From: Lachnospiraceae bacterium Marseille-Q4251
Lineage (GTDB): Bacteria; Bacillota; Clostridia; Lachnospirales; Lachnospiraceae
Reading direction: 5' to 3'
Assembly: GCA_018223435.1 (NCBI GenBank)
Contig: JAGTTO010000001.1
Location: 3,906,001 to 3,970,000 of the forward strand
DNA: 64,000 nucleotides
Shown: positions 8,469 to 17,332 of the stretch, piece after piece
Position numbering within the stretch: position 1 is the stretch's first letter
Layout of the letters: each line of letters begins with the position of its first letter
Made by a program: the position numbers and the translations under genes
Notes under the pieces: generated by a model
What the model was told of the DNA's origin: nothing
The model's input: only the letters and a program-made list of their open reading frames with translations
Databases searched by the model: none

Positions 8469-8508
8469 AAAAACCGTTCTGCCCGCGGCGGTGGGCAGAA
8501 CGGTTTTT
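8469..8508 (+). terminator. Partial terminator between binding-protein and permease genes
   Basis: A 14-bp stem (AAACCGTTCTGCCC with its complement) and a T5 run lie inside the operon. Such hairpins allow some read-through and keep binding-protein mRNA more abundant than permease mRNA. Confidence 0.75.
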
Positions 8509-8548
8509 ACATAGGTAACTGATTACAGCAGGAAGGAGAGGATGTTAA

Positions 8549-9442
8549 ATGTTAAATGCGATCAAGCCTAGCAAAAAGACCGTTATTTTATACCTGCTGG
8601 TTCCCGTGGTATTGTTTATCTTTACTGTATTCGTGCCGCTGGTTACTGCACTGGTATACAGTTTCTTCGAGTGGAAGGGAGGTCCCAAGAAGACCTTCAT
8701 TGGAATTGCCAACTATAAACAGCTGTTTCAGGATGGTGTATTCTGGCAGGCTTTTGGCCATAATATTTATCTTGTCATCGCCTGTATTATCGGTCAGATC
8801 GGTATTGCCTTTGTTCTGGTTTTGATGATCAACTCCAAACTGGTGAAATGCAAAGGCGTTCACCGTACCTTCGGATTTTTCCCGAGTACCATTTCAGCTG
8901 TTTGTATCGGTTTGATCTGGAACATGATTTATCACAACAAATACGGTATTCTCAACTGGTTCTTAAAAGCCATCGGAAGACCGGATCTCTGCCAGGTATG
9001 GCTGAATAATTCTAAACTGGTTATGCTCCTTGTTACCATTCCTCTGATCTGGCAGTACATTGGATATTATATGGTAATTCTCCAGTCAGCTATCGCATCC
9101 ATCGGTACGGATGTCCTGGAGAGTGCGGAGATCGACGGCGCCAACGGCGTACAGAAAGCACTCTATATTACACTGCCACTTATCAAAAATACGGTTCTTG
9201 TCTGCATTACCCTCTGTATTGCAGGTAACATGAAAGCTTTTGATAATATCTTCGTTATGACAAAAGGCGGTCCTGGAACCTCCTCCATGGTTATGGCCAT
9301 GTATGGATACCAGATTTCCTTTAACCAGAGCAACATGGGATACGGAAGCTGTATTTCCGTAGGAATTTTCGTTCTGTCCCTGCTGGTTATCGGCGGTTCT
9401 CAGGCACTGATCAAATATATCACCAGAGAGAAGGAGGCGTGA
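8549..9442 (+). CDS. Sugar ABC transporter permease, MalF type
   Basis: This 297-residue membrane protein has six predicted membrane segments and the cytoplasmic EAA loop (EIDGANGVQKALYITLPL), which docks on the ATPase. It pairs with the next gene to form the channel for the sugar bound by the upstream protein. GGAAGGAGAG at 8531 sets the ATG at 8549; an ATG at 8542 is out of frame and soon stops. No ATPase gene is present, so a shared MsmK/MsmX-type ATPase encoded elsewhere is expected. Confidence 0.9.
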   Translation: MLNAIKPSKKTVILYLLVPVVLFIFTVFVPLVTALVYSFFEWKGGPKKTFIGIANYKQLFQDGVFWQAFGHNIYLVIACIIGQIGIAFVLVLMINSKLVKCKGVHRTFGFFPSTISAVCIGLIWNMIYHNKYGILNWFLKAIGRPDLCQVWLNNSKLVMLLVTIPLIWQYIGYYMVILQSAIASIGTDVLESAEIDGANGVQKALYITLPLIKNTVLVCITLCIAGNMKAFDNIFVMTKGGPGTSSMVMAMYGYQISFNQSNMGYGSCISVGIFVLSLLVIGGSQALIKYITREKEA

Positions 9443-9447
9443 TCGTT

Positions 9448-10305
9448 ATGAAAAAGGACAGCGGTACTCATAAAGTAAGACGCGGGGTTCTTGGAACTGT
9501 CATGAACCTGATCCTCTGGATCTTTTCCCTTTCCTGTATCTTCCCCATTGTGTGGATGATCTATTCTTCCCTGAAAGAGAAGAGAGCCTTCAATGCGGAT
9601 ATCATCGGATTTCCCAAGAGTCCGACCCTCATCAACTATACCAGAATTTTAAGCAACTCCGATTATCATCTGGGTGCTTCTATGTGGAACAGTGTCCGTA
9701 CAACGGTACTTTCCATCGTTCTGATCGTTGCGTTCAGCTTTATTGTGGGCTACATTCTTTCCCGTATCCACTTTAAACTGAATCGTCTGATCTATGTAAT
9801 GTTCCTGATGGGTATGCTGATTCCGATCCATTCCCTTCTGGTTCCGATCTATGTTGTATTTAAAAAATGCGGTCTTTCCAACCAGTGGTTCACCTTGCTG
9901 TTCCCCTATGTGTCCTTCGGACTCCCGATGGGAATTTTCCTGGTAGAAGGCTATGTGAAGACCGTTCCGGTTTCTCTGGAAGAGGCAGCAGCCATCGACG
10001 GAAGCAGCTTCAGCTATACGCTGTGGCACATCATTTTCCCGATCTGCAAACCGATCCTCGTGACCGTAGCAATCATTCAGGTATTCAGCTGCTGGAATGA
10101 GTTCTCCTTCGCACTGGTTCTGATCAAGGATGTAGGCCTGCAGACCGTTCCTCTGGCTCTGACCCAGTTCAAAGGCCAGTTCGCATCTGATTATCCGAAA
10201 CAGATGGCAGCCATGCTCATCACCATGGCCCCCATTGTCATCCTTTACTTCGTATTCAGCAAACAGATCATCAAAGGCATGGTTGCCGGTGCAGTCAAAG
10301 GCTGA
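9448..10305 (+). CDS. Sugar ABC transporter permease, MalG type
   Basis: This 285-residue protein has six predicted membrane segments and the EAA loop EEAAAIDGSSFSYTLWHIIF. It is the second permease half. The frame opens with GTG at 9439, but AAGGAGG at 9431-9437 is only one base from it and ten from the ATG at 9448, so the latter is chosen. The upstream permease ends at 9442, so the two genes are tightly coupled. The transcript ends at a hairpin at 10341-10395. Confidence 0.9.
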   Translation: MKKDSGTHKVRRGVLGTVMNLILWIFSLSCIFPIVWMIYSSLKEKRAFNADIIGFPKSPTLINYTRILSNSDYHLGASMWNSVRTTVLSIVLIVAFSFIVGYILSRIHFKLNRLIYVMFLMGMLIPIHSLLVPIYVVFKKCGLSNQWFTLLFPYVSFGLPMGIFLVEGYVKTVPVSLEEAAAIDGSSFSYTLWHIIFPICKPILVTVAIIQVFSCWNEFSFALVLIKDVGLQTVPLALTQFKGQFASDYPKQMAAMLITMAPIVILYFVFSKQIIKGMVAGAVKG

Positions 10306-10340
10306 TAACAGAATAAAAAAATAAGTTCCTCCAAATTATG

Positions 10341-10395
10341 ATACCTCTCTCAGGAAAAAGATAAGAACTGTTTTCCTGAGAGGGGTATTTTTAAT
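10341..10395 (+). terminator. Intrinsic terminator of the transporter operon
   Basis: ATACCTCTCTCAGGAAA pairs with the complementary arm ending GAGGGGTAT, with one mismatch and an AT-rich loop, followed by TTTTTAA. Confidence 0.8.
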
Positions 10396-10407
10396 AGAGA
10401 GTAAACT

Positions 10408-10456
10408 ATAAAAAATCCCCCGCCGGAATGGTTAGCTCCGGCGGGGGATTCGATTG
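10408..10456 (-). terminator. Intrinsic terminator of the GH94 gene
   Basis: On the minus strand a 14-bp GC-rich stem (AATCCCCCGCCGGA and its complement) is followed by ATTTTTTA, just past the GH94 stop codon. Confidence 0.85.
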
Positions 10457-10469
10457 AGAGGATGTTGGC

Positions 10470-12902
10470 TTACATGATGATCTCGACCTGGTAGTGTTTC
10501 TTATCGGGATCGTAGGGGATCACATGGCCTTCGATGGGCTTTCCGTCCACGAGGAAAGCTTTGATACCTTTCTGGGCGTGGTCCTCGTTGGTAACTTTGA
10601 TATCGTAGGTGGCGCCTCTGTACTGGCGGGTGGCGGTGAAGCCTTCCATGTCAGAGGGGAGGCAGGGATCTACGGACAGGCCGTTCAGCGTGGGGTAGAT
10701 GCCCAGGATATGCTGGGAAACATTTACGAAGGTCCAGGCGGCGGTACCGGTGAGCCAGCTGTTTTTGGCTTCGCCGAAGTTCCTGGCATCCTTTCCGGCT
10801 ACCATCTGGGAGTAAACGTAGGGCTCTGTCCGGTGAATCTCACTGATGTTTTCGATGTAGGCCGGGCAGGTCTTTTTGTATACTTCAAAGGCCCGGTCGC
10901 CGTGGCCGATGACGGTCTCGCCGATGGAGATCCAGGGGTTGTTGTGGCAGAAGATACCGGCATTCTCTTTGTATCCGGGCGGATAGGAGGAGATTTCGCC
11001 AAGGTTGAGGTGATAGGTGGCGTAAGGCGGCTGCTGAAGGGCAACGCCGTATTTGGTATCGAGGCGCTCTTTTACGGAAGCCATGGCCTTCTCGGCATAG
11101 CCTTCTTTTACGCCGACGCCGGCCAGTACGCAGAAGCCCTGGGGTTCGATGAAGATCTGGCCTTCCTCACATTCTTTGGAACCGATCTTTTCACCAAAAG
11201 CGTCATAGGCACGAAGGAACCATTCGCCGTCCCAGCCTGCGGTGAGGATAGTCTGCTCCATGGTTTCAGAAGCCTTGTAGGCCCGGCCTTTCTCTGCTGT
11301 GTTGCCCAGAAGCTCGCAGAGATCGCCGTATTCTTTCGCATATTTGACAAACATGCCTGCGATGAAGACGGATTCTGCCTTGTGGCTTTCATAGTTGGCA
11401 CAGGTCTGGAAGGATTCTCCCGGTGTGTCGGAGAAGCAGTTCAGGTTCAGGCAGTCGTTCCAGTCGGCGCGGCCGATGAGAGGCAGGCCGTGAGGTCCGA
11501 GATGCTCCAGCGTATAATCGAAGGAACGTCTCAGATGTTCCATCAGAGGAGCTGCCAGTTCTTCTTTATTATCGAAGGGAACATTTTCGGAGAGGAGAGA
11601 GGTGTCTCCGGTCTCTCTTACATAGGCGGAAGCTGCAGCGATGAGCCATAAGGGATCGTCGTTGAAGCCGCTTCCGATATCGAGATTTCCTTTTTTGGTA
11701 AGAGGCTGATACTGGTGGTAAGCGCTGCCGTCCGGAAACTGGGTGGCTGCGATATCCAGGATTCTTTCTCTGGCTTTGTCAGGGATCAGATGGAGGAAAC
11801 CTAAGAGGTCCTGACAGGAATCACGGAAGCCCATGCCGCGGCCGATTCCGGATTCATAGTAGGAAGCGGAACGGGACATGTTGAACGTAACCATGCACTG
11901 GTACTGGTTCCAGATATTGACCATGCGGTTGAGTTTCTCGTCCGGACTATGTACGGTGAAACGGGCGAGAAGCTCGGTCCAGTATTTTTTCAGCTCCTCA
12001 AAAGCGGCGTTCACTTTTGCTGTGGTGTCGTAGCGGTCGATCATGGCAAGGGCCGGAGCTTTTCTTACAACGCCCAGAGACTCCCATTTGTCATCCTTGG
12101 GATTTTCCACATAGCCGAGAAGGAAGATGTAAGTCTTGCTCTCGCCGGGTTTCAGGGTGACTTTCAGGTGATGGGAACCGATGGGATACCAGCCGCTGGC
12201 TACGGAATTTTTGGATTCGCCGGCCAGGACAACATCCGGTTTGTCAGCGCCGTTGTAGATGCCTAAGAAGGAATCGCGGTCCGTATCAAAACCGTCCACC
12301 GGAGCATTGACGTGATAGATTGCATAGTGATTACGGCGCTCTCTGTACTCGGTCTTATGGTAAATGGTGGAGCCGTGGATTTCCACCTCGCCGATACTTA
12401 AGTTTCTTTGGTAGTTGGTCATATCGTCCATGGCGTTCCAGAGACAGAATTCCACATAGGAGAAAAGAGAAATCTGTTTTTCCTGGTCGGAATCATTGGT
12501 CAGCGTCACACGGCTGATCTCACAGCTGTCCTTTACGGGAACAAAGACCAGATCCTCTGCTTTCAGACCATTTTTCTCAGAGGAAAAATGGGTATAGCCC
12601 AGGCCGTGGCGGCACTCATAGGAGTCCAGCTCGGTTTTCGTGGGCTGCCAACCGGGGTTCCAGACGGTATCGCCGTCCTTGATATAGAAATAGTGGCCGT
12701 TGCTGTCCAGCGGCACGGAATTGTAGCGGTAACGGGTCAGGCGGAGCAGCTTGGCGTCTTTATAAAAGCTGTATCCTCCGGAAGTATTGGAAACCAAAGA
12801 AAAGAAGCCATCCATTCCCAGATAATTGATCCAGGGAAGGGGCGTTTTCGGGGTCTGGATGACATATTCTTTATTTGTATCGTCAAAATGTCCAAATTGC
12901 AT
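10470..12902 (-). CDS. GH94 phosphorylase, probable cellobiose phosphorylase
   Basis: This 810-residue cytoplasmic enzyme splits a beta-glucoside with inorganic phosphate, yielding glucose 1-phosphate and glucose if the substrate is cellobiose. The length matches cellobiose phosphorylases (about 810-820). [14 protein letters not shown] carries Asp483, the expected general acid, and the LNLNCF context is like cellobiose rather than chitobiose enzymes. An N-terminal beta-sandwich domain precedes an alpha-barrel, and no secretion signal is seen. It is divergent from the LacI gene, and both promoters have the same operator. Cellodextrin or laminaribiose phosphorylase remain possible. Confidence 0.87.
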   Translation of the reverse strand: MQFGHFDDTNKEYVIQTPKTPLPWINYLGMDGFFSLVSNTSGGYSFYKDAKLLRLTRYRYNSVPLDSNGHYFYIKDGDTVWNPGWQPTKTELDSYECRHGLGYTHFSSEKNGLKAEDLVFVPVKDSCEISRVTLTNDSDQEKQISLFSYVEFCLWNAMDDMTNYQRNLSIGEVEIHGSTIYHKTEYRERRNHYAIYHVNAPVDGFDTDRDSFLGIYNGADKPDVVLAGESKNSVASGWYPIGSHHLKVTLKPGESKTYIFLLGYVENPKDDKWESLGVVRKAPALAMIDRYDTTAKVNAAFEELKKYWTELLARFTVHSPDEKLNRMVNIWNQYQCMVTFNMSRSASYYESGIGRGMGFRDSCQDLLGFLHLIPDKARERILDIAATQFPDGSAYHQYQPLTKKGNLDIGSGFNDDPLWLIAAASAYVRETGDTSLLSENVPFDNKEELAAPLMEHLRRSFDYTLEHLGPHGLPLIGRADWNDCLNLNCFSDTPGESFQTCANYESHKAESVFIAGMFVKYAKEYGDLCELLGNTAEKGRAYKASETMEQTILTAGWDGEWFLRAYDAFGEKIGSKECEEGQIFIEPQGFCVLAGVGVKEGYAEKAMASVKERLDTKYGVALQQPPYATYHLNLGEISSYPPGYKENAGIFCHNNPWISIGETVIGHGDRAFEVYKKTCPAYIENISEIHRTEPYVYSQMVAGKDARNFGEAKNSWLTGTAAWTFVNVSQHILGIYPTLNGLSVDPCLPSDMEGFTATRQYRGATYDIKVTNEDHAQKGIKAFLVDGKPIEGHVIPYDPDKKHYQVEIIM

Positions 12903-12925
12903 GTTTTTAATCTCCTTTCTGTTTC

Positions 12926-12940
12926 CGAAAACGATTAAGG
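12926..12940. promoter_or_regulatory. LacI-type operator at the GH94 promoter
   Basis: CGAAAACGATTAAGG lies about 14-20 bp downstream of the -10 box of the minus-strand GH94 promoter, a roadblock position. It is identical over 14 bases to the operator at 6940. Confidence 0.6.
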
Positions 12941-12953
12941 TATCTTATTTTCA

Positions 12954-12982
12954 AGTATAGTGGATTTGGGGAAAATATGCAA
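12954..12982 (-). promoter_or_regulatory. SigA-type promoter of the GH94 gene
   Basis: On the minus strand TTGCAT (12977-12982) and TATACT (12954-12959) are 17 bp apart. Confidence 0.65.
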
Positions 12983-13048
12983 GCAGACAAAGAAAAAAAC
13001 GGAAAAATTCACAAAAATAGACAATGGATTTTGTGTATAAATCAGAAC

Positions 13049-13077
13049 TTGCACAAAAATGGAAAACGCGATAAGAT
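13049..13077 (+). promoter_or_regulatory. SigA-type promoter of the LacI-family gene
   Basis: TTGCAC (13049-13054) and TAAGAT (13072-13077) are 17 bp apart. The predicted start lies in the operator at 13083. Confidence 0.6.
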
Positions 13078-13082
13078 ATATA

Positions 13083-13096
13083 CGAAAACGTTTAAG
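13083..13096 (+). promoter_or_regulatory. LacI-type operator, autoregulatory
   Basis: CGAAAACGTTTAAG lies over the predicted transcription start of the regulator gene, so the repressor probably limits its own synthesis. Confidence 0.6.
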
Positions 13097-13115
13097 AAAG
13101 AAGGCAGGTGATGAA

Positions 13116-14135
13116 ATGGCATCTTTAAAGGATATAGCCAGAGAACTTGGGGTATCGACCGCAACGGTAAGCAAAGCTTTGAATGATCTTCCGGACATCA
13201 GTGAGGAGACGAAACAGCTGGTGAAGGAGAAGGCAAAGGAGATGGGATATTTTCCGAATCTGGCAGCCAGAGCGCTGAAGACACACCGGAGCTATAACAT
13301 CGGCGTCCTCTGTGTGGATGATAAAAACAGTGCCCTGACCCATCCTTTTTTTTCGAGAGTACTGGAGAGCCTGAAATCCGAAGCGGAGGCTCTGGGATAT
13401 GATATCACTTTCATCGGCCAGAGACTGGGAAAGGAAAACATGTCTTATGTGGAGCATTGCCGTTACCGTGGTGTGGACGGTGTGGTGGTGGCCTGCGTGG
13501 ATTTCAGCAAACCGGAGGTGATCGAGCTTATCAGCAGCGGCCTGCCGGTGGTGACGATCGACCACATTTTCAGCAATGCGGCTTCTGTGGTATCGGATAA
13601 TGCAGAAGGGATCACGGAGCTGATGGAGTATATTATTTCCATGGGACATCGGAAAATTGCCTATATTCATGGAAGAGATTCCGCCGTTACGAAAGAGCGT
13701 ATGGTCAATTTTTACCGGAGTATGGAGCGGCACGGCATTCCGGTGGAGGAGGATTGCGTTGTGCAGGGCGAGTATACAGATCCTGTAGCGGCTGCCAAGG
13801 CCACAAAGAAGCTTCTCCGGCTGAAAAATCCGCCGACCTGTATCATTTACACCGATGATTACGCCTGCATCGGCGGTATGGGAGCCATCGAGGAGGCGGG
13901 ACTTTCGATTCCGGATGATATTTCAGTGGCAGGTTATGACGGGATTCCCATGAGCGAGGTCGTGAAGCCCAGGCTCACCACGGTCCGTCAGGATACGGAG
14001 CAGATCGGAAAAAGGACTGTGAGGAAACTGGTGGCTCTCATCGAGAAGCCGAAGACCACCGGTGTGGAGAGCCAGTGTGTTCCCGTTGTGCTGGAAAAAG
14101 GAAAGTCGATAAAAAATCTCATTGAAAATCCGTGA
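13116..14135 (+). CDS. LacI-family transcriptional regulator
   Basis: This 339-residue repressor has an N-terminal helix-turn-helix (SLKDIARELGVSTATVSKAL, 3-22) and hinge helix LAARALKT, followed by a periplasmic-binding-protein-like sugar sensor domain ending in the usual DDISVAGYDG and RLTTVRQD blocks. The ATG at 13116 is preceded by GGCAGGTG; the longer frame would start inside the promoter. Operators in its own promoter, the divergent GH94 promoter and the transporter promoter make it the likely local repressor of the sugar locus, released by imported sugar or a product. Confidence 0.92.
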   Translation: MASLKDIARELGVSTATVSKALNDLPDISEETKQLVKEKAKEMGYFPNLAARALKTHRSYNIGVLCVDDKNSALTHPFFSRVLESLKSEAEALGYDITFIGQRLGKENMSYVEHCRYRGVDGVVVACVDFSKPEVIELISSGLPVVTIDHIFSNAASVVSDNAEGITELMEYIISMGHRKIAYIHGRDSAVTKERMVNFYRSMERHGIPVEEDCVVQGEYTDPVAAAKATKKLLRLKNPPTCIIYTDDYACIGGMGAIEEAGLSIPDDISVAGYDGIPMSEVVKPRLTTVRQDTEQIGKRTVRKLVALIEKPKTTGVESQCVPVVLEKGKSIKNLIENP

Positions 14136-14171
14136 GAAACCGTGTATACTGCCTCAAAGAGGTGAAAACAT

Positions 14172-14663
14172 ATGAATATGATTGTTGCAGCAGATAAAAA
14201 CTGGGCGATCGGAAAAGACAATTCTCTTCTGGTAGTGATTCCGGCGGATCAGAAAACTTTCCGCAATATGACCCTCGGCCATCCCGTGGTCATGGGAAGG
14301 AAGACGTTCGAGAGTCTTCCGGGAGGCCTGCCCCTGGATCTTCGGAAAAACATCGTTCTGACGACGAACCCGGAGTTTCATCCGAAAGGGGTGACTGTGG
14401 TACACAGCCTGAAGGAGCTTTTTGAGGAGCTGGGAGAGGAAAAAGACGAGGCTTTCGTCATGGGAGGCCAGAGCATTTACGAGCAGCTTCTTCCCTATTG
14501 TGATGTGGTTCATGTGACCAGAATCGACCAGGCCTATGAGGCAGATACTTATTTCCCGGATCTGGATCGGAAACCGGAGTGGAAGATCACGGCAGAGAGT
14601 GACGAACAGACCTATTTTGATCTGGAATATACCTTCGTCCGCTATGAGAGAAAAAAGTCATAA
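14172..14663 (+). CDS. folA: Dihydrofolate reductase
   Basis: This 163-residue enzyme reduces dihydrofolate to tetrahydrofolate with NADPH, feeding thymidylate and purine synthesis. MNMIVAADKNWAIGKDNSLL opens with the family N-terminus, PVVMGRKTFESL is the NADPH-binding block, and FVMGGQSIYEQLLPY is the C-terminal glycine motif. Residue 27 (Asp, PADQKTF) is the expected active-site acid. It begins 36 bp after the LacI gene, with AGAGGTG as the ribosome binding site, so it may be read from the same transcript. No thymidylate synthase gene is adjacent. Confidence 0.93.
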   Translation: MNMIVAADKNWAIGKDNSLLVVIPADQKTFRNMTLGHPVVMGRKTFESLPGGLPLDLRKNIVLTTNPEFHPKGVTVVHSLKELFEELGEEKDEAFVMGGQSIYEQLLPYCDVVHVTRIDQAYEADTYFPDLDRKPEWKITAESDEQTYFDLEYTFVRYERKKS

Positions 14664-14671
14664 AAAGGTAT

Positions 14672-14709
14672 AAAAAATGGCAGCCACGTTGATGTGACTG
14701 CCGTTTTTC
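14672..14709. terminator. Bidirectional terminator between folA and ilvE
   Basis: A GGCAGCCAC / GTGACTGCC stem with loop GTTGAT is flanked by AAAAAA on one side and GTTTTT on the other, so it can serve both convergent genes. Confidence 0.8.
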
Positions 14710-14720
14710 TATGCGGTTTT

Positions 14721-15746
14721 TTACTCTACAACTTTGATCCAGCCTTCCGGAGCCTGAATGCGGCCCATCTGGATGCCAGTGAGTGTTTCGTAAAGTTTCT
14801 GGGTAACAGGTCCCATTTTCTCCATTCCGCTGGGGAAGCAGATCTCTTTGCCGTGGTCGTTGATCTTTCCAACCGGAGAGATAACGGCTGCGGTACCACA
14901 GAGACCGCACTCTGCGAAATCTTTGACTTCGTCGAAGCATACTTCTCTTTCCTCAACCTCAAGTCCGAGATAATCTTTCGCTACAGCGACAAGAGAACGA
15001 CGGGTAATGGAAGGAAGAATGCTGTCAGACTTCGGAGTAACGACTTTGCCGTCTTTGGTGACGAAGATGAAGTTTGCTCCGCCGGTCTCCTCGACCTTGG
15101 TTCTGGTAGCAGCATCCAGGTACATGTTCTCATCGAAGCCCTGGCGATGTGCCTCCATGATGGGATAAAGGCTCATAGCATAGTTCAGGCCTGCCTTGAT
15201 GTGACCGGTTCCGTGAGGTGCTGCACGGTCATAATCGGAAACGCGGATGGTGATGGGTTTTGCACCGCCTTTGAAGTACGGGCCAACCGGGGTGGTGAAT
15301 ACGCGGAACTGATATTCCTCAGCGGGTTTTACACCGATGACAGCGCTGCTTCCGAACATATACGGACGGATGTATAAGGTTGCTCCGGAGCCGAAGGGCG
15401 GAACATAAGCGGCATTTGCCTTGACGGTCTGTACGACTGCGTCAACAAAACGCTCTTTCGGGAATACGGGCATCTCCAGACGGCGGCAGGAATCCTCCAT
15501 ACGCGCACCGTTCAGATCCGGGCGGAAGATTACGATGTGGCCATCCTCTGTGGTGTATGCTTTCATACCCTCGAAGCAGGTCTGTGCATACTGAAGAACG
15601 CCGGCACACTCGCTGATGACTACTTTGTCATCGGAGGTAAGAGTACCCTCATCCCAGTTTCCGTTTTTATAGTTTGCGACAAACCGTTTATCGGTCTCAT
15701 GATAACCGAAACCTAAGTTTGCCCAGTCAATGTTTTTCTTTTCCAT
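14721..15746 (-). CDS. ilvE: Branched-chain amino acid aminotransferase
   Basis: This 341-residue PLP enzyme (fold type IV, group II BCAT) swaps amino groups between glutamate and leucine, isoleucine or valine. Lys184 in GTGHIKAGLNYA is the expected PLP-binding lysine, and EETGGANFIF and the CGTAAVISPVG block near the C-terminus fit long-form BCATs. GAGGAGGAA precedes the ATG at 15746. The promoter lies ~190 bp upstream, and the whole leader is occupied by hairpin-rich element B. No T-box signature was found in that leader. Confidence 0.92.
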   Translation of the reverse strand: MEKKNIDWANLGFGYHETDKRFVANYKNGNWDEGTLTSDDKVVISECAGVLQYAQTCFEGMKAYTTEDGHIVIFRPDLNGARMEDSCRRLEMPVFPKERFVDAVVQTVKANAAYVPPFGSGATLYIRPYMFGSSAVIGVKPAEEYQFRVFTTPVGPYFKGGAKPITIRVSDYDRAAPHGTGHIKAGLNYAMSLYPIMEAHRQGFDENMYLDAATRTKVEETGGANFIFVTKDGKVVTPKSDSILPSITRRSLVAVAKDYLGLEVEEREVCFDEVKDFAECGLCGTAAVISPVGKINDHGKEICFPSGMEKMGPVTQKLYETLTGIQMGRIQAPEGWIKVVE

Positions 15747-15783
15747 TGCAGATTCCTCCTCGTATGTATATAAGAATGATTAT

Positions 15784-15924
15784 AACTATTCAGTATCCAC
15801 TATTCCGCGAGGCGTTTTGGCATGAATATGCCAAAATCCCGAGAGCTTCATGCAAAAATCCCATCGCCGAAGGCGATTTTTATTGGATTTTTGCTCGTAA
15901 CTGCGAAGGTACTGAACAGTTACG
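15784..15924. repeat. Hairpin-rich element B in the ilvE leader
   Basis: Terminal repeats AACTATTCAGTA (15784-15795) and TACTGAACAGTT (15910-15921) pair with one mismatch. Inside are a 9-bp hairpin (815-823 with 828-836 of the 15-kb range), a 6-bp hairpin with GAA loop (15863-15877) nested in a perfect 10-bp stem (15852-15861 with 15885-15894), and an alternative perfect 8-bp stem (15896-15903 with 15917-15924) that competes with the outer one. The left ~30 bases match element C at 26726 closely. Confidence 0.75.
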
Positions 15925-15937
15925 AACGATTGTTTTA

Positions 15938-15966
15938 AGTTTACGCCTGCTTTGATACAGTGTCAA
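15938..15966 (-). promoter_or_regulatory. Strong SigA-type promoter for ilvE
   Basis: On the minus strand TTGACA (15961-15966) and TAAACT (15938-15943) are 17 bp apart. The -35 box lies against the stop codon of the histidine kinase gene. Confidence 0.65.
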
Positions 15967-15967
15967 G

Positions 15968-17332
15968 TTAAAGTTTCGCCGGATCGGCGGCAGGCGGGGC
16001 AAGTTTCAGCATGATGCTGGCGGAAAATTCCTGCTCGTGATATTCAAAGCGGGCCAGACCGTGATATTTTTCTGCGGTAGCCCGGATTGAGGAAAGGCCG
16101 ATACCGTGACCCTTTTCCCGGGAGGAGAGAATCCGGCCGTCCCTCTCCTGGATGAAACCGTCGAACCGGTTTGTGAGAAGAATGTAGAGCTCTCCGGGAT
16201 CTTCTGTATCCATGGAAAGGTGGATGTAGCGTTCGGCGGCGGGGATCGTAAGAGAACCCTGGATGGCATTTTCCATGAGATTCCCCAGGATTACGCAGAG
16301 ATCCACGTCGGAGACTGTCAGGGAAGCGGGCAGATCCGCTTCACAATGGAAAGGGATCTGCTGCCTGGCTGCGATATCGCCGTAATAGGCCAGAACCGCG
16401 TTGGCCGCAAGGTGAGAACAGTAGCAGAAGCGGGCGGCTTCCGAGTCGCTCATCTGCTGATTGTAGTCGGCCAGATATTGGAGGAGACGCTCATATTCCT
16501 TCTGCTCCGCCAGGGCCGTGATGGTCCGGACCGTGTGACGGAAGTCGTGACGCAGACGGCTGGTTTGGGTAACATAGGACTGAAGGCTGACATACTGGCT
16601 GGCCTGCATCTCCAGCATCTGGTTTTTCTGCTCCATCTCAGCCCGCTCCGTAACCGCGTGGGCAGTTTTCAGGAAAAGGGACTGGAACAGGAAGAAAAGG
16701 ATCAGCAGGGTTCCTTCAATAAAAAGGGAAATCTGAAAAATCCGGCCCACATGCATGGTGGAGTATTCTTTCGGTACCATATAAATGTTGCAGGCAGCAA
16801 TGATTGTGGGAAAAAGCCAGGCCGTCCGCCAGACGGATCGTTCATGGAAATGGTCGATGATCCAGGTGAGACGTTTGGAAAAGAGAAAGAGAAAAAGTGT
16901 CATTCCCAGAAGAATACAGAGCCACTGGACGGGGAGCCCGAGGCTGGAGGGAGCCAGATAATCATCATTGGGTTTCAGCATAGCCTCTGTTATGTAATTG
17001 GCCATTCCTGAAAAGGAGAAGAGAGCTATCGCACAGGTAAAAAGATAAAAAAGCTTCATATTATCTACCTGAACAAACCAGAAATAGAGAAGCAGGGCCA
17101 CTGCAAAGACCGGGAGCATGGAAGTATAGTGGGACTCCAGCTGAGGATGAAAGCTTTGCCAGGTGCCAAGAAGAAGGCAGACAAGGACAATGCCACCGGA
17201 AACGGCTCCGAGAAAAAGAGTCGGGGAGAGGTGGGTGCGAAGATGTTCCTGTACCGGAATCAGGCAGAAGAGGGCAGCAGGAAGGATGACACTGTACTCG
17301 GCAGCGGAGAAAAGGATATAATGCCAGTTCAT
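15968..17332 (-). CDS. GHKL sensor histidine kinase, AgrC/LytS-like
   Basis: This 454-residue sensor has about six N-terminal membrane segments (to ~residue 220), then a coiled stretch rich in Glu and Gln. RLRHDFRHT has His262 as the expected phosphorylated residue. GNLMENAIQ is the N-box and GHGIGLSSI the G-box of the ATP-binding domain. The type matches quorum-sensing and bacteriocin-control kinases (HPK10). Its start codon overlaps the stop of the response regulator gene (ATGA), so the two are cotranscribed. No peptide pheromone gene of the AgrD kind was seen nearby, so the signal is unknown. Confidence 0.85.
   Translation of the reverse strand: MNWHYILFSAAEYSVILPAALFCLIPVQEHLRTHLSPTLFLGAVSGGIVLVCLLLGTWQSFHPQLESHYTSMLPVFAVALLLYFWFVQVDNMKLFYLFTCAIALFSFSGMANYITEAMLKPNDDYLAPSSLGLPVQWLCILLGMTLFLFLFSKRLTWIIDHFHERSVWRTAWLFPTIIAACNIYMVPKEYSTMHVGRIFQISLFIEGTLLILFFLFQSLFLKTAHAVTERAEMEQKNQMLEMQASQYVSLQSYVTQTSRLRHDFRHTVRTITALAEQKEYERLLQYLADYNQQMSDSEAARFCYCSHLAANAVLAYYGDIAARQQIPFHCEADLPASLTVSDVDLCVILGNLMENAIQGSLTIPAAERYIHLSMDTEDPGELYILLTNRFDGFIQERDGRILSSREKGHGIGLSSIRATAEKYHGLARFEYHEQEFSASIMLKLAPPAADPAKL

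Noticed and set aside
15747..15967. T-box riboswitch in the ilvE leader
   Set aside because: The leader is structured, but there is no GGTGG-ACCGCG antiterminator sequence and no T-run terminator before ilvE. The hairpins belong to repeat element B.
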